NCBI GenBank assembly: GCA_020027535.1
Contig: JAHRAK010000125.1
Span: forward strand, 1-37,697
Reading direction: 5' to 3'
DNA: 37,697 nt
Source: Nitrospirales bacterium
GTDB lineage: Bacteria; Nitrospirota; Nitrospiria; Nitrospirales; UBA8639
Shown here piece after piece: positions 18,715-28,175 of the stretch. The stretch's first letter is position 1, and each line of letters starts with the position of its first letter. The notes beneath the pieces were generated by a model, which saw nothing but the letters and a program-made list of their open reading frames with translations, did not search any database and was not told the DNA's origin. A program made the position numbers and the translations under genes.

Positions 18715-20703
18715 ATGTTTCATCGGTTCGTTTTTACGTATCTTCTTCTCCACGTATTTTTGATTCCCGCATTCTCTTTCGGTGAATCGCCCCCGGCTTC
18801 TCCGGACGTCCAGACCCTGGACACCGTAGTCGTGAGCGCCACAAAAACGCCGATTCTCCTTCGTCAGGTGACGAGTGCGGTCGAGGTCCTGACCGAAAAA
18901 GATCTCAAACGCCGCCAGGTCAAGACGTTGGTGGAGGCTCTTCGTCTTTCACCGGGCCTGGCGGTTTTGCAAAACGGCGGCCCGGGCGGCACGGCAAACG
19001 TACGGATTCGAGGAGGAAGTTCCAGACAAACTCTGGTTCTCATCGATGGAGCGATCGTGAATAGCGCGACGTCGGGAGATTTTAATTTTGCCCACTTGAC
19101 GACCGACAATATTGAAAAAATCGAAATCGTGCGGGGCGCCCAGAGCACACTGTGGGGGGCGGATGCCATGGGTGGAGTGATCAACATCACGACGAAACGG
19201 GGACGTGGGCCCTTGAAGGCCGGTGCCTTCTTCGAATACGGATCGTTCAATACGTTGCGGGAAGGCGGGCACGTTTCCGGTAGCAAGGGGTCGGTTGACT
19301 TTTCCGTAGCTCTCTCCCGGTGGGATACGACGGGCATCTCGCAGATCAACGCTCGAAGAGGGGCTACCGAACGCGATGCCTATCGGAATTGGCAGGTTTC
19401 TTCCCGCATCGGCATGACCCTGCCTTCCGAGGGCCGGCTCGACTTCAATTTTCGATGGTGGAACGGCTCGATCAATGTCGACAGCAGTTCCGGTCCCTCG
19501 GACGTCATCAACTACAGAAATGAGAGCGAGCGATTCATCTTCAGCGGAACCTATCGGCAACCGCTGACCGATTGGTGGACTCACGCGTTGACGCTTTCCC
19601 GGTCCCAAAATTCTCTTCTGGATGATCCGGGAACGTTACAGCGCAATCTGGTGACCGGAATGACGAGAACGCCCTTTGGTTCCGGGAATCCCAATGAAAT
19701 ACGCGTCGTGGCGAATCGAATCGAAAGCCAACACGACTTTCGCCTCAATCAATACGTCACGTTGACCGCGGGCTATCAATTTCGTGAGCAGACGGGAGAG
19801 AACGAGGGAGGGTTCAGTCCGTTCCCGGCGAAGATTATCTCGTCTCATGCCGGTTTCGGCCAAATGCAATTCAGTCTGTTTGATCGGGTTCTTGCTACTG
19901 CCGGGGTTCGGCACGACCGTTTTAACACATTTGGCGATGCCACGACGTATCGCGTCACCGGAGGATATCTGGTCAAGGAAACGAACACGAAAATACGCAG
20001 CAGCTATGCCACGGGATTCCGGGCTCCAACGGTCAATGAATTGTTCTGGCCGGACTTCGGCAATCCCGATGTGAAGCCGGAACAAAGTCAAAGTTTCGAC
20101 GTGGGTGTGGATCAGACTTTGTTTGCCGATAGGGTGACCATCAGCGGCGGCTATTTCTGGAATCGGTATCGCGATCTCATCCAAACCATTCAGAGTGCAG
20201 CGGTGTGTGGGACAGGCCCTTTTGGAGCCAATTATTGTCCCATCAACGTGGCTTCGGCTAAATCGCAAGGGTGGGAGGGTATGGTGAACGTTGTCCTGGT
20301 TCAAGAACAACCGTGGATGAAACGATTGGAACTGAAAGGACAATACACCATGACCCTGACCCGTGATCTTATGACCGGTACCAGATTGCGTCGTTGGCCG
20401 GTCGATCAAGCGAGTCTGAGTCTGTATTATCAACCAGTGGCTCCCCTCACCATGATCCTTGATGTTCGTTTTGTGGGGTCACAATTCAATGACAGGGAAA
20501 ATACCCAGCGTGTCGACTCGTTTGAAGTAGTCAATTTGGCCGTGAACTATGATCTCTCCGATCAATTCCAAGCCTACGTCCGGGTGGATAATGTTTTTGA
20601 CAAAGAGTATGAAGAAATATTGTTTTTCGGCACACCGGGACGCTCGGTTTTCGGCGGAATTCGAGCGAATTTTGATCTGCCGTTTGGGTCAAGTATGCAG
20701 TAG
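18715..20703 (+). CDS. btuB: TonB-dependent vitamin B12 receptor
   Basis: DTVVVSATKTP TonB box, plug domain GGPGGTANVRIRGGSSRQTLVLIDGA...EKIEIVRGAQSTLWGADAMGGVINI, 22-strand-type barrel. Confidence 0.9.
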   Translation: MFHRFVFTYLLLHVFLIPAFSFGESPPASPDVQTLDTVVVSATKTPILLRQVTSAVEVLTEKDLKRRQVKTLVEALRLSPGLAVLQNGGPGGTANVRIRGGSSRQTLVLIDGAIVNSATSGDFNFAHLTTDNIEKIEIVRGAQSTLWGADAMGGVINITTKRGRGPLKAGAFFEYGSFNTLREGGHVSGSKGSVDFSVALSRWDTTGISQINARRGATERDAYRNWQVSSRIGMTLPSEGRLDFNFRWWNGSINVDSSSGPSDVINYRNESERFIFSGTYRQPLTDWWTHALTLSRSQNSLLDDPGTLQRNLVTGMTRTPFGSGNPNEIRVVANRIESQHDFRLNQYVTLTAGYQFREQTGENEGGFSPFPAKIISSHAGFGQMQFSLFDRVLATAGVRHDRFNTFGDATTYRVTGGYLVKETNTKIRSSYATGFRAPTVNELFWPDFGNPDVKPEQSQSFDVGVDQTLFADRVTISGGYFWNRYRDLIQTIQSAAVCGTGPFGANYCPINVASAKSQGWEGMVNVVLVQEQPWMKRLELKGQYTMTLTRDLMTGTRLRRWPVDQASLSLYYQPVAPLTMILDVRFVGSQFNDRENTQRVDSFEVVNLAVNYDLSDQFQAYVRVDNVFDKEYEEILFFGTPGRSVFGGIRANFDLPFGSSMQ

Positions 20704-20779
20704 TATGTTATTCTCCACGACAGGGACGATACCAATGGACGTTTCAACCCGCACGTCCAAGAGATGAAAACGGTGTTCC

Positions 20780-21361
20780 ATGCGGATCAGTAAAGTCTAT
20801 ACCAGGTCGGGCGATGCCGGGAAAACCCGCTTGGCCGGCGGGCAGGAAGTGTGGAAGGATTCCTTGCGCGTGGAAGCCTATGGCACGGTCGATGAGTTGA
20901 ATTCGGTTATCGGCATTGCCAGGGCGTTGAATGCGGATCAAGCGGATGGCGTGAAGACCAAGTCAACTCTTGAAGAGCACCTGCGGTGGATTCAAAACAA
21001 GTTGTTCGATCTGGGAGGGATCCTTGCCACGGCTCCGGGAGAGACCTTCAAGAACATGCCGGTGGTGACGGCCGATCACGTGGTCCGGTTGGAACGTCTG
21101 ATTGATGCCTGTCAGGAAGACCTGGAGCCGTTAAAAGAGTTTATCCTGCCGGGAGGCGGAACGGTGTCCGGGTTTTTGCACCAGGCCCGAACCATTTGCC
21201 GGCGTGCCGAGCGCCTCTGTGTGAGCTTGTCTCGCGAAGAAGATGTTCCCGCCGAGCTTGTGCGGTTCTTGAACCGGTTGAGTGACGTCCTGTTCGTGTT
21301 GGCGCGCTGGGTTGCGAAAACGCAAGGGGAACCCGAGTATTTATGGGAACGGGAAACCTGA
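20780..21361 (+). CDS. pduO: PduO-type ATP:cob(I)alamin adenosyltransferase
   Basis: KVYTRSGDAGKTRLAGGQEVWKDSLRVEAYGTVDELNSVIG; FILPGGGTVSGFLHQARTICRRAER. Confidence 0.92.
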   Translation: MRISKVYTRSGDAGKTRLAGGQEVWKDSLRVEAYGTVDELNSVIGIARALNADQADGVKTKSTLEEHLRWIQNKLFDLGGILATAPGETFKNMPVVTADHVVRLERLIDACQEDLEPLKEFILPGGGTVSGFLHQARTICRRAERLCVSLSREEDVPAELVRFLNRLSDVLFVLARWVAKTQGEPEYLWERET

Positions 21362-21428
21362 GATGCGTTGTCAACGTTTCGCGTTCGACTCCCGTTTGTC
21401 CTCCGTCCTGAGTCCTGAGTCGTTTTCC

Positions 21429-21962
21429 ATGAATGCCGGTGACGGTTCTTCTCATCTGTGTTTCGTTCTTGGAGGTGCGCGTTCCGGGAAAAGCCGTCTG
21501 GCCTTCACGTTGGCGGGACAGGCTTTGCCCAGGGCCTTTGTCGCGACGGGAGAGGCGGGTGATGAGGAGATGGCCGCGCGCATTCGAAAGCATCGACAGG
21601 ATCGTGACCCATCCTGGGAAACACAGGAAATTCCCATTGACGTGAGCGGATGGCTTAAAGCCCATGGGGCGGCGTATAAGACGGTGGTGATCGATTGCCT
21701 GACCTTGTGGTTATCGAATCTTCTGGGTAGCGGGGTTCAGTCGTCACAAATCCCTACCTGTACGGATGAGTTGATGCAATCGGCTCGAATGGTTCCCAGC
21801 ACGGTGGTGTTGGTGAGTAATGAAGTGGGCCTGGGCATTGTGCCCGGTGACGCCGTGACACGGCAATTTCGAGACCTTGCGGGAGCCATGAATCAACGCG
21901 TTGCCGCGGCGGCCGATGCCGTCTATTTTTCCGTGAGCGGTCTTCCCATGAAATTAAAATAG
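21429..21962 (+). CDS. cobU: Adenosylcobinamide kinase / adenosylcobinamide-phosphate guanylyltransferase
   Basis: CFVLGGARSGKSRLAFTLA; VVIDCLTLWLSNLL; LVSNEVGLGIVPGDAVTRQFRDLAGAMNQRVAAAAD. Confidence 0.92.
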   Translation: MNAGDGSSHLCFVLGGARSGKSRLAFTLAGQALPRAFVATGEAGDEEMAARIRKHRQDRDPSWETQEIPIDVSGWLKAHGAAYKTVVIDCLTLWLSNLLGSGVQSSQIPTCTDELMQSARMVPSTVVLVSNEVGLGIVPGDAVTRQFRDLAGAMNQRVAAAADAVYFSVSGLPMKLK

Positions 21963-21977
21963 CGGTCTTGTCATAAC

Positions 21978-23048
21978 ATGAGCGAAGATGACATTGATCT
22001 GATCCTTCCGGCTTTGAGGCTTCCCAACGAGGACGTTCGGTTGCAGGCGCAAGCCCGGCTCGATTCGCTCACCAAACCGGTGGGGAGTTTGGGACGACTC
22101 GAGGACGTGGCCGCACAGTACCTTGCGATTACCGGAAATGTTTCGGCTCTACAACTCGACCCCGTCGTGTTTGTGTTGGCGGCTGACCACGGCGTGGCGG
22201 CTGAAGATGTGAGCGCGTATCCGCAATCCGTGACCGCGCAAATGGTGAAGAATTTCGTCCACGGCGGGGCCGCTGTGAACGTACTGGCTCGCCATGCCGG
22301 AGCATCCCTGTGTTTGGTGGACATGGGAGTGGCTGAAGATCTCGGGGCATATGCCGGTCTTCTGGATCGTAAGATTGCCTTTGGAACCAATAATTTCCTT
22401 CGTGAACCGGCGATGTCCCCTGAGCAGGCGTTGCAGTCGATTCAGGTTGGGATGGATTTGGCAAAAGCCGCATGCGCGGACGGGAAAAATCTCATTGCCG
22501 TCGGGGAAATGGGTATCGGCAATACGACGGCGAGTGCCGCCATCGTTTCGGTGCTGACCGGACAAAGCGTGGAAGCGGTAACGGGCCGGGGAACCGGCGT
22601 CGATGATCAAACGTTGAAGCGTAAAATTGCCGTTATTGAGCGGGCTCTTGCGTTGCATCACCCGTCTCCTTCCGATGCCATTGAAGTCTTGACGAAAATT
22701 GGGGGATTCGAAATCGGCGGGATGGCCGGTCTGATGCTCGGGGCTGCGATCTGTCACGTGCCGGTCGTGCTGGACGGCTTTATTACGGGAGCGAGTGCGC
22801 TGCTCGCCGTGGCGCTGGAACCCCGGTGCCGGGAGTATCTCATCGCGTCACACCTGTCACGGGAGCCCGGACACCGGATTGTACTCGATCACCTGGAGTT
22901 TGATCCGTTGTTGGATTTGCGGATGCGGCTTGGGGAGGGGACCGGCGCCTGTTTGGCTGTCACGCTCATTCACGCTGCCTTGAAAATCTATCGTGAAATG
23001 GCCACGTTTGAGGAAGCACGGGTTTCCGGTTCGCTGCCCCAATCATGA
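21978..23048 (+). CDS. cobT: Nicotinate-nucleotide:dimethylbenzimidazole phosphoribosyltransferase
   Basis: LTKPVGSLGRLEDVAAQ; ADHGVAAEDVSAYPQSVTAQMV; GEMGIGNTTASAAIVSVLTG. Confidence 0.93.
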   Translation: MSEDDIDLILPALRLPNEDVRLQAQARLDSLTKPVGSLGRLEDVAAQYLAITGNVSALQLDPVVFVLAADHGVAAEDVSAYPQSVTAQMVKNFVHGGAAVNVLARHAGASLCLVDMGVAEDLGAYAGLLDRKIAFGTNNFLREPAMSPEQALQSIQVGMDLAKAACADGKNLIAVGEMGIGNTTASAAIVSVLTGQSVEAVTGRGTGVDDQTLKRKIAVIERALALHHPSPSDAIEVLTKIGGFEIGGMAGLMLGAAICHVPVVLDGFITGASALLAVALEPRCREYLIASHLSREPGHRIVLDHLEFDPLLDLRMRLGEGTGACLAVTLIHAALKIYREMATFEEARVSGSLPQS

Positions 23049-23067
23049 GTCCGGAGCCTGGACGTCC

Positions 23068-23832
23068 ATGATCAGATCCTCCCTGTTGGCGTGGCATTTT
23101 CTCACGATCATCCCTCTTTGCAAAGCTTCGCACGTTCAGCCCATCCCGCGTGAACTGGCGTCCTCCATGCAATGGTACCCTGTGGTCGGTCTGATCATTG
23201 GAGGAATACTTGGCGCGGGCGATGTCTTATTCAACATGGTCTTGACGCCGGATATGACGGCGCTGCTGGTCCTGTGCGTCCTGGTTGTCCTGACCGGAGG
23301 TCTGCACCAGGACGGATTAGCCGATACCATTGACGGGTTAGGCAAGCGAGGAAGTCTGTCAGAGCGGTTAGCCGTCATGAAGGATGGGAGCATTGGCGCC
23401 TTGGGTGCGACCGGCTTGATCTTGGCGCTTGGGTTACGCTTTGAAGGCATCCTTCACCTGCCTGCTCCTGATCGCATCCTTCTGTTGTTATGCATGCCGG
23501 TGATCGGGAAATGGACCATGGTGGTGAGTACGTTCGGCAGTTCGCATGGTCGGCCGGGTGGTGGCCTTGCTTCAGACTTTTTTAATGAAATCCGGCTGAG
23601 AGACGTGCTGTGGGCCACCGTCTGGGCCGGAGTGTTTCTTTGTGCAACCCTCGGATGGCAGGCGGGCGGGTTGCTCCTGGGGCTCGGCGTCGTCGTGGCA
23701 CGCGGCATGGTTTTCATGTGTTCTCGTGTTTTCGGCGGGATCACGGGAGACGTGCTTGGCGCGATCAATGAAGTGACGGAGATCCTGTTTCTGATTACCG
23801 CCCCGATGATCCTGATGCTGGTGGCATTCTGA
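23068..23832 (+). CDS. cobS: Adenosylcobinamide-GDP ribazoletransferase (cobalamin synthase)
   Basis: MIRSSLLAWHFLTIIPL; GGLHQDGLADTIDGLGKRGSLSERLAVMKDGSIGALG; GGITGDVLGAINEVTE. Confidence 0.93.
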   Translation: MIRSSLLAWHFLTIIPLCKASHVQPIPRELASSMQWYPVVGLIIGGILGAGDVLFNMVLTPDMTALLVLCVLVVLTGGLHQDGLADTIDGLGKRGSLSERLAVMKDGSIGALGATGLILALGLRFEGILHLPAPDRILLLLCMPVIGKWTMVVSTFGSSHGRPGGGLASDFFNEIRLRDVLWATVWAGVFLCATLGWQAGGLLLGLGVVVARGMVFMCSRVFGGITGDVLGAINEVTEILFLITAPMILMLVAF

Positions 23833-23835
23833 TTC

Positions 23836-24033
23836 GTGAAACGTAATCTCAAGAAAACGTGCGGGCGATGCGGCTGTGCGTTCACGTGCGGGCTGTATGG
23901 GTGCTGGTGTGCCGGCGTGCAGGTTTCCGATGCCCAATACGCGATCATTGCCGAACGGTTCGCGGATTGTCTGTGCCCGTCATGCTTGAAGGCCCTATGT
24001 GCGGGGGGCTTGCTCTCAATGTCGGCTGATTGA
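23836..24033 (+). CDS. Small cysteine-rich CWC-family protein
   Basis: KTCGRCGCAFTCGLYGCWCAGVQV...CLCPSCL; 65 aa with nine Cys, tightly packed between cobS and cbiB. Confidence 0.8.
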   Translation: MKRNLKKTCGRCGCAFTCGLYGCWCAGVQVSDAQYAIIAERFADCLCPSCLKALCAGGLLSMSAD

Positions 24034-24905
24034 ACGGTTTTGAGCGTATGATCGCCGTCAATCTTTTGGCAGCGTGTGTCCTTGACGGGTTACTTGGAGA
24101 TCCCCGGTGGATGCCGCATCCGGTCAGGTTGATAGGTGCATTCATCAACTGGTGTGAGCCGATGATCAGAAACCGGTTCACCTCCGGTCAAAGCCGGCGC
24201 ATTGCGGGACTCCTCCTTGTCATGTTCGTCCCGGGGTTCAGCTTCTTGGCGGCATGGGGTTCGTTGCACGTGGCCTTTCTGGTGCATCCCTGGCTTGGCA
24301 ACCTTCTGTGGATTGTGTTGGGATACACGACGTTGGCGGCGAAGGATTTAGCGAAGCACGCGTGGGAGGTCTATGACCGTCTTCACCCCGGATCGTTAGG
24401 GGAGGCTCGTCAAGCCGTTTCGCTCATGGTCGGACGAGAGACCGACCGGTTGACGGAAACCGAGATCGCCGGAGCCACCATCGAGAGCGTGGCCGAAAAT
24501 ACGTCAGATGGTGTGATTGCGCCATTGTTCTATCTTGTCGTTGGTGGTCCGCCATTGGCATTAGCTTATAAAGCCATCAATACCTTGGATTCAATGATCG
24601 GGTATCAGGACGCATTGTACCGCGATATCGGATGGGCATCGGCCAAACTCGATGATCTGGCGAATGCCATTCCGGCTCGACTCAGCGCGGGGTTGCTGGT
24701 ACTGGCGTCTTCCTTTCGCCATGCCGCCGTTGCCAACGTTTGGAGCATCTATCGACGAGATTGCGCCAAGCATGCCAGTCCCAACAGCGGTCATCCCGAG
24801 GCGGCCATGGCCGGTGCGTTGGGAGTTCTGTTGGGCGGGCCGGGTGTCTACGGCGGCATTCGAGTCGAACGCCCCCAATTCGGTGATCCGACGAATGTGC
24901 CGTAA
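24030..24905 (+). CDS. cbiB: Adenosylcobinamide-phosphate synthase, interrupted by an in-frame TAA before the last helix
   Basis: CVLDGLLGDPRWMPHPVRLIGAFI; ESVAENTSDGVIAPLFYLVVGGPPLALAYKAINTLDSMIGYQ. The same frame continues to 25004 with SRHIPMAIELMWISFGLATVLGVGFTTLWNAL. Confidence 0.9.
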   Translation: MNGFERMIAVNLLAACVLDGLLGDPRWMPHPVRLIGAFINWCEPMIRNRFTSGQSRRIAGLLLVMFVPGFSFLAAWGSLHVAFLVHPWLGNLLWIVLGYTTLAAKDLAKHAWEVYDRLHPGSLGEARQAVSLMVGRETDRLTETEIAGATIESVAENTSDGVIAPLFYLVVGGPPLALAYKAINTLDSMIGYQDALYRDIGWASAKLDDLANAIPARLSAGLLVLASSFRHAAVANVWSIYRRDCAKHASPNSGHPEAAMAGALGVLLGGPGVYGGIRVERPQFGDPTNVP

Positions 24906-24985
24906 TCCCGACATATTCCCATGGCGATTGAATTGATGTGGATTTCATTCGGACTGGCCACCGTGCTTGGTGTGGGCTTCACGAC

Positions 24986-26107
24986 GTTGTGGAACGCTCT
25001 TTAAGCCATGGCGGGAACGTGTATCACGCAGCCCGAGCGTCATCTCGGGACGCATTGGAGTTTTGTGATTTCAGCGCCAGTATCAACCCTCTCGGCGTTC
25101 CTCTTGCTGCACGTCGTGTCTTGCAAACCGCCATTCGTAAGATTCAACATTACCCGGACCCCGAGGGCCGGGCCCTTCTTGAAGCCATTGCCAAACGCCA
25201 CGGTATTTCCCCGGATAACGTGTTGCTGGGGAATGGAACGGTCGAGCTGATTTATGCCATTCCTCCCGCCTTGAACATCAGACACGGGTTGATCATTGGT
25301 CCGACCTTTTCCGAATATGAACGGGTATTGACGTTGGCACATGCTCGCGTGACATGTGTCCTGGCACGCTTGGAAGACCATTGTCGCCCCCCCATTCCGG
25401 AGGCGCTGGCAACAGTACAACAACCGCCCGCTACCGGGGCCGGGAAGCGCCCTCTGCCGATTGATGCCGTGTTCCTGTGTAATCCGAACAGTCCGACCGG
25501 TCAGAGCGTCTCGCGAAATAGCGTTTATCGCATCTTGGAGGAGGTCAAACGACACGGCGGATGCCTGATTGTGGATGAGACGTTCGTGGAATTCTGCGAG
25601 GAAAAGTCCGTTATCCGCCGGGCTGTTTCCGATGATTCGCTGCTGGTGCTCAGAAGTTTTACCAAGTTCTACGGGATTCCAGGCCTTCGGATCGGATATG
25701 CCGTCGGGACGGAAAAGAGGGTTCAAGCTATCAGGAATCGGCTTCCACCCTGGTCCGTGAATACGTTGGCCCAGGAAGCAGCCTGGGCCTGTTTGCAGGA
25801 CCATCGTTACAGAAAAAGGACTTTGCTGTTTTTCCAAAAAGAGCGTCCGGTCTTCAGACGGGCGCTTGAGCGGATTCCAGGGTTTCGGGTATATCCTTCA
25901 TCTGCAAATTTTTTTCTGGTAGAGTTGCCCAGGCCGCTGACAAGTCATAAGGTACAGGCTGCGTTAATGGAGCACGGCTTTCTTGTCAGAGATTGCTCGA
26001 CTTATCCCGGGCTTGATGAACGAATGCTTCGTTTCGCCGTGAGAACGTCAAACGAAAATGCTCGGTTGGTGAAACACTTGCAGCACGTGGTGAATGCGCA
26101 ACAATGA
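24986..26107 (+). CDS. cobD: Threonine-phosphate decarboxylase (PLP-dependent, class I/II aminotransferase fold)
   Basis: SHGGNVYHAAR...CDFSASINPLGVPL; NPNSPTGQ; LRSFTKFYGIPGLRIGYAVG. GTG 24986 is a likely start; the ORF track opens at 24938. Confidence 0.9.
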   Translation, partial: VVERSLSHGGNVYHAARASSRDALEFCDFSASINPLGVPLAARRVLQTAIRKIQHYPDPEGRALLEAIAKRHGISPDNVLLGNGTVELIYAIPPALNIRHGLIIGPTFSEYERVLTLAHARVTCVLARLEDHCRPPIPEALATVQQPPATGAGKRPLPIDAVFLCNPNSPTGQSVSRNSVYRILEEVKRHGGCLIVDETFVEFCEEKSVIRRAVSDDSLLVLRSFTKFYGIPGLRIGYAVGTEKRVQAIRNRLPPWSVNTLAQEAAWACLQDHRYRKRTLLFFQKERPVFRRALERIPGFRVYPSSANFFLVELPRPLTSHKVQAALMEHGFLVRDCSTYPGLDERMLRFAVRTSNENARLVKHLQHVVNAQQ

Positions 26108-26580
26108 AAATTCGGAACGTGATCGGGTTTGGGATTCTTGGTGTTCTTCTCGTCGTGGGTTTCGTGTTTTCCCGTCCCCAAGGGGGAACGCCCGATGTGC
26201 CGGATGATCCCGAGGCGCACGAAGCGCTGGAATTGGTGCGTTCCCATCCTGCTCGAAATGCCCCGACGTTGGAGGATGCGATCAATCAGTACGTCGAAGA
26301 GTTGAACGCGCAGGGAACGTCCCTGCATCAAGGTGAGTGGCAGGTGGGAAAAGAACGCCCCGGCGTCTATGCGGTCAGGATGCTGGTTCGTGAGAAAGGG
26401 TTTAATGAATGGATTGAACGGGAGTTTGCCTGGCGGGTCACGTTAAAGGATAAGACCATCAGGGTGATTTCTCTGCCCGCCATTCACTTTATGCCGTTTC
26501 ATGAGTTGCCGCCGTTGCCGCACCAGGATCAGATATCAGGGACACTCATGGAGCCTCCGGTGGAAAAGCGACTTGGATGA
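26104..26580 (+). CDS. Hypothetical protein with N-terminal TM/signal anchor
   Basis: Overlaps the cobD stop (ATGA-type); NVIGFGILGVLLVVGFVFS followed by a soluble region. Confidence 0.65.
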   Translation: MKIRNVIGFGILGVLLVVGFVFSRPQGGTPDVPDDPEAHEALELVRSHPARNAPTLEDAINQYVEELNAQGTSLHQGEWQVGKERPGVYAVRMLVREKGFNEWIEREFAWRVTLKDKTIRVISLPAIHFMPFHELPPLPHQDQISGTLMEPPVEKRLG

Positions 26581-26875
26581 CGCCGTTTTCCACGCGTGTT
26601 CGGAAACAGGGCACAGCCCACTCCGGTGTGGGATTCTCAATGCATTGTCCCGTGCGCACGTTGAATTCCCATCCGTGCCACGGGCATTCGACGACGTCTC
26701 CTTCCAGCGTCCCTTCCCCGAGCGGGCCTCCCGCGTGAGGGCACGTATTATCCAGCGCCAGAATTTCCCCATCGACGTTAAATAATGCCACGCCGGGAGC
26801 GTCGTCGAGTTCAACCGACGGGCACGTTCCCGGTTCGAGGTCTTCCAGTTTGGCAACGTCGTGATATTGCGTCAT
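26546..26875 (-). CDS. Rieske [2Fe-2S] ferredoxin-like protein
   Basis: CPHAGGPLGEG...CPWHGWEFNVRTG (C-x-H ... C-x2-H); start at MTQYHDV. Confidence 0.9.
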   Translation of the reverse strand: MTQYHDVAKLEDLEPGTCPSVELDDAPGVALFNVDGEILALDNTCPHAGGPLGEGTLEGDVVECPWHGWEFNVRTGQCIENPTPEWAVPCFRTRVENGVIQVAFPPEAP

Positions 26876-27004
26876 GGTAAATTTCTCCGAAAGAGTGCGA
26901 ACCTTATCAAGGCCATTCGTCCGGGTGCAAGCCGTGAAGCGTGACCGTTGTTGCTTCGGCATCGTTCCTGATGCTATACAAGCGTTCAAACTCCGGGGCA
27001 GTCG

Positions 27005-27535
27005 ATGACGCTCTTATTAAATGCCACATATGAACCCTTGCGGGTCGTGCAATGGCAGAAAGCCATTACCCTTCTTTGCCAGGGGAAGGTCGAGGTCCTC
27101 GAATTCTATGATCGGGACATTCGAGGGGTGTCGATCAGTTTCAAACTGCCCTCGGTGATGCGGCTTCTGAAAATCGTCAAATTGAAGTCCAATCATCGGG
27201 CCGTCAAGTTTTCGCGGATCAACATTTTTACTCGCGATAAATATACGTGCCAGTACTGTTGCAAACGGTACCGCACGGAAGAACTCACGTTTGACCACGT
27301 GGTGCCGATTGCCAAAGGCGGGACAAAGACCTGGGAAAATATCGTGACGGCGTGTTGGCGCTGTAATAACAAGAAGAGCGGACGAACCCCGGAAGAAGCC
27401 ACGATGCGCTTGAAGAAGAAACCACAAAAGCCGAGATGGAATCCGACCCTCACCATCATGATCGGCATTCGGAATGCTCCGGAAAGTTGGCGGGATTATC
27501 TCTATTGGCACATGGAGTTGGACTCTGATGAATAA
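27005..27535 (+). CDS. HNH endonuclease family protein
   Basis: RDKYTCQYCCKRYRTEELTFDHVVPIAKGGTKTWENIVTACWRCNNKKSGRTPEEA. Confidence 0.9.
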   Translation: MTLLLNATYEPLRVVQWQKAITLLCQGKVEVLEFYDRDIRGVSISFKLPSVMRLLKIVKLKSNHRAVKFSRINIFTRDKYTCQYCCKRYRTEELTFDHVVPIAKGGTKTWENIVTACWRCNNKKSGRTPEEATMRLKKKPQKPRWNPTLTIMIGIRNAPESWRDYLYWHMELDSDE

Positions 27536-28160
27536 TGCCGGTTTTCAAATTTCGTTGGACCTGTATGGCCGCTTATGCGTGGTGATCGGTGGTGAAGACG
27601 AAGCGGCACACAAAACCGCCCTGTTGTTGGACGTTGGGGCCAAAGTGACCGTGGTGAATCCCACCTTGAACGGGCCGCTGCGGAAGCTCACGGCTGCCGG
27701 AAAAGTCCTGCATCGGGGACGACGTTTTCGATCGATGGATACCCAGGGAGCCTTTGTCGTCCTCAATACGCTGCCGGATGATACGGATCTTGCAAAAACG
27801 TTACGTGCCTTATCGGAAGATGAACGGTTTCTGGTGTGGTCGATTGATCAGCCGGAGTTGTCGAATTTCATGATGCCCGCCTTGGTCCAACGCGGGGCTC
27901 TTCGCGTGGCGATCAGTACGGGTGGGGCGTCTCCCGCGCTTGCCGGTACCTTGCGGCGGAACGGCGAAGAGATTTTTGATGAGGAATTTGAAAAGTTTTT
28001 GGATTGGCTGGGAGCGTTACGTCAAGACGTCCGGGCCAATGAGCCGAGCATGGAAAAAAGGCGAGAGCGATTGAAAGCGGCGGTCGAAGGGTTCCGGTTG
28101 ACCGGAAACGTGGAGTATCCCGCTGCCTGGATCGCGCAGAAAGCCTCTTCCGATTCATAA
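27528..28160 (+). CDS. Precorrin-2 dehydrogenase / sirohydrochlorin ferrochelatase-like (CysG N-domain type)
   Basis: SLDLYGRLCVVIGGEDEAAHKTALLLDVGAKVTVVNP; FMMPALVQRGALRVAISTGGASPALAGTLR. Confidence 0.85.
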   Translation: MNNAGFQISLDLYGRLCVVIGGEDEAAHKTALLLDVGAKVTVVNPTLNGPLRKLTAAGKVLHRGRRFRSMDTQGAFVVLNTLPDDTDLAKTLRALSEDERFLVWSIDQPELSNFMMPALVQRGALRVAISTGGASPALAGTLRRNGEEIFDEEFEKFLDWLGALRQDVRANEPSMEKRRERLKAAVEGFRLTGNVEYPAAWIAQKASSDS

Positions 28161-28175
28161 CGAGGATGGTGCGGT

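Noticed and set aside
20733-20756. TGGACG...CGTCCA inverted repeat between btuB and pduO
   Set aside because: Short stem with a long loop and no T-run; too weak to call a terminator or operator.
26546-26580. 35-bp tail-to-tail overlap of the hypothetical gene and the Rieske gene
   Set aside because: Ordinary convergent overlap; no sign of a special regulatory arrangement.
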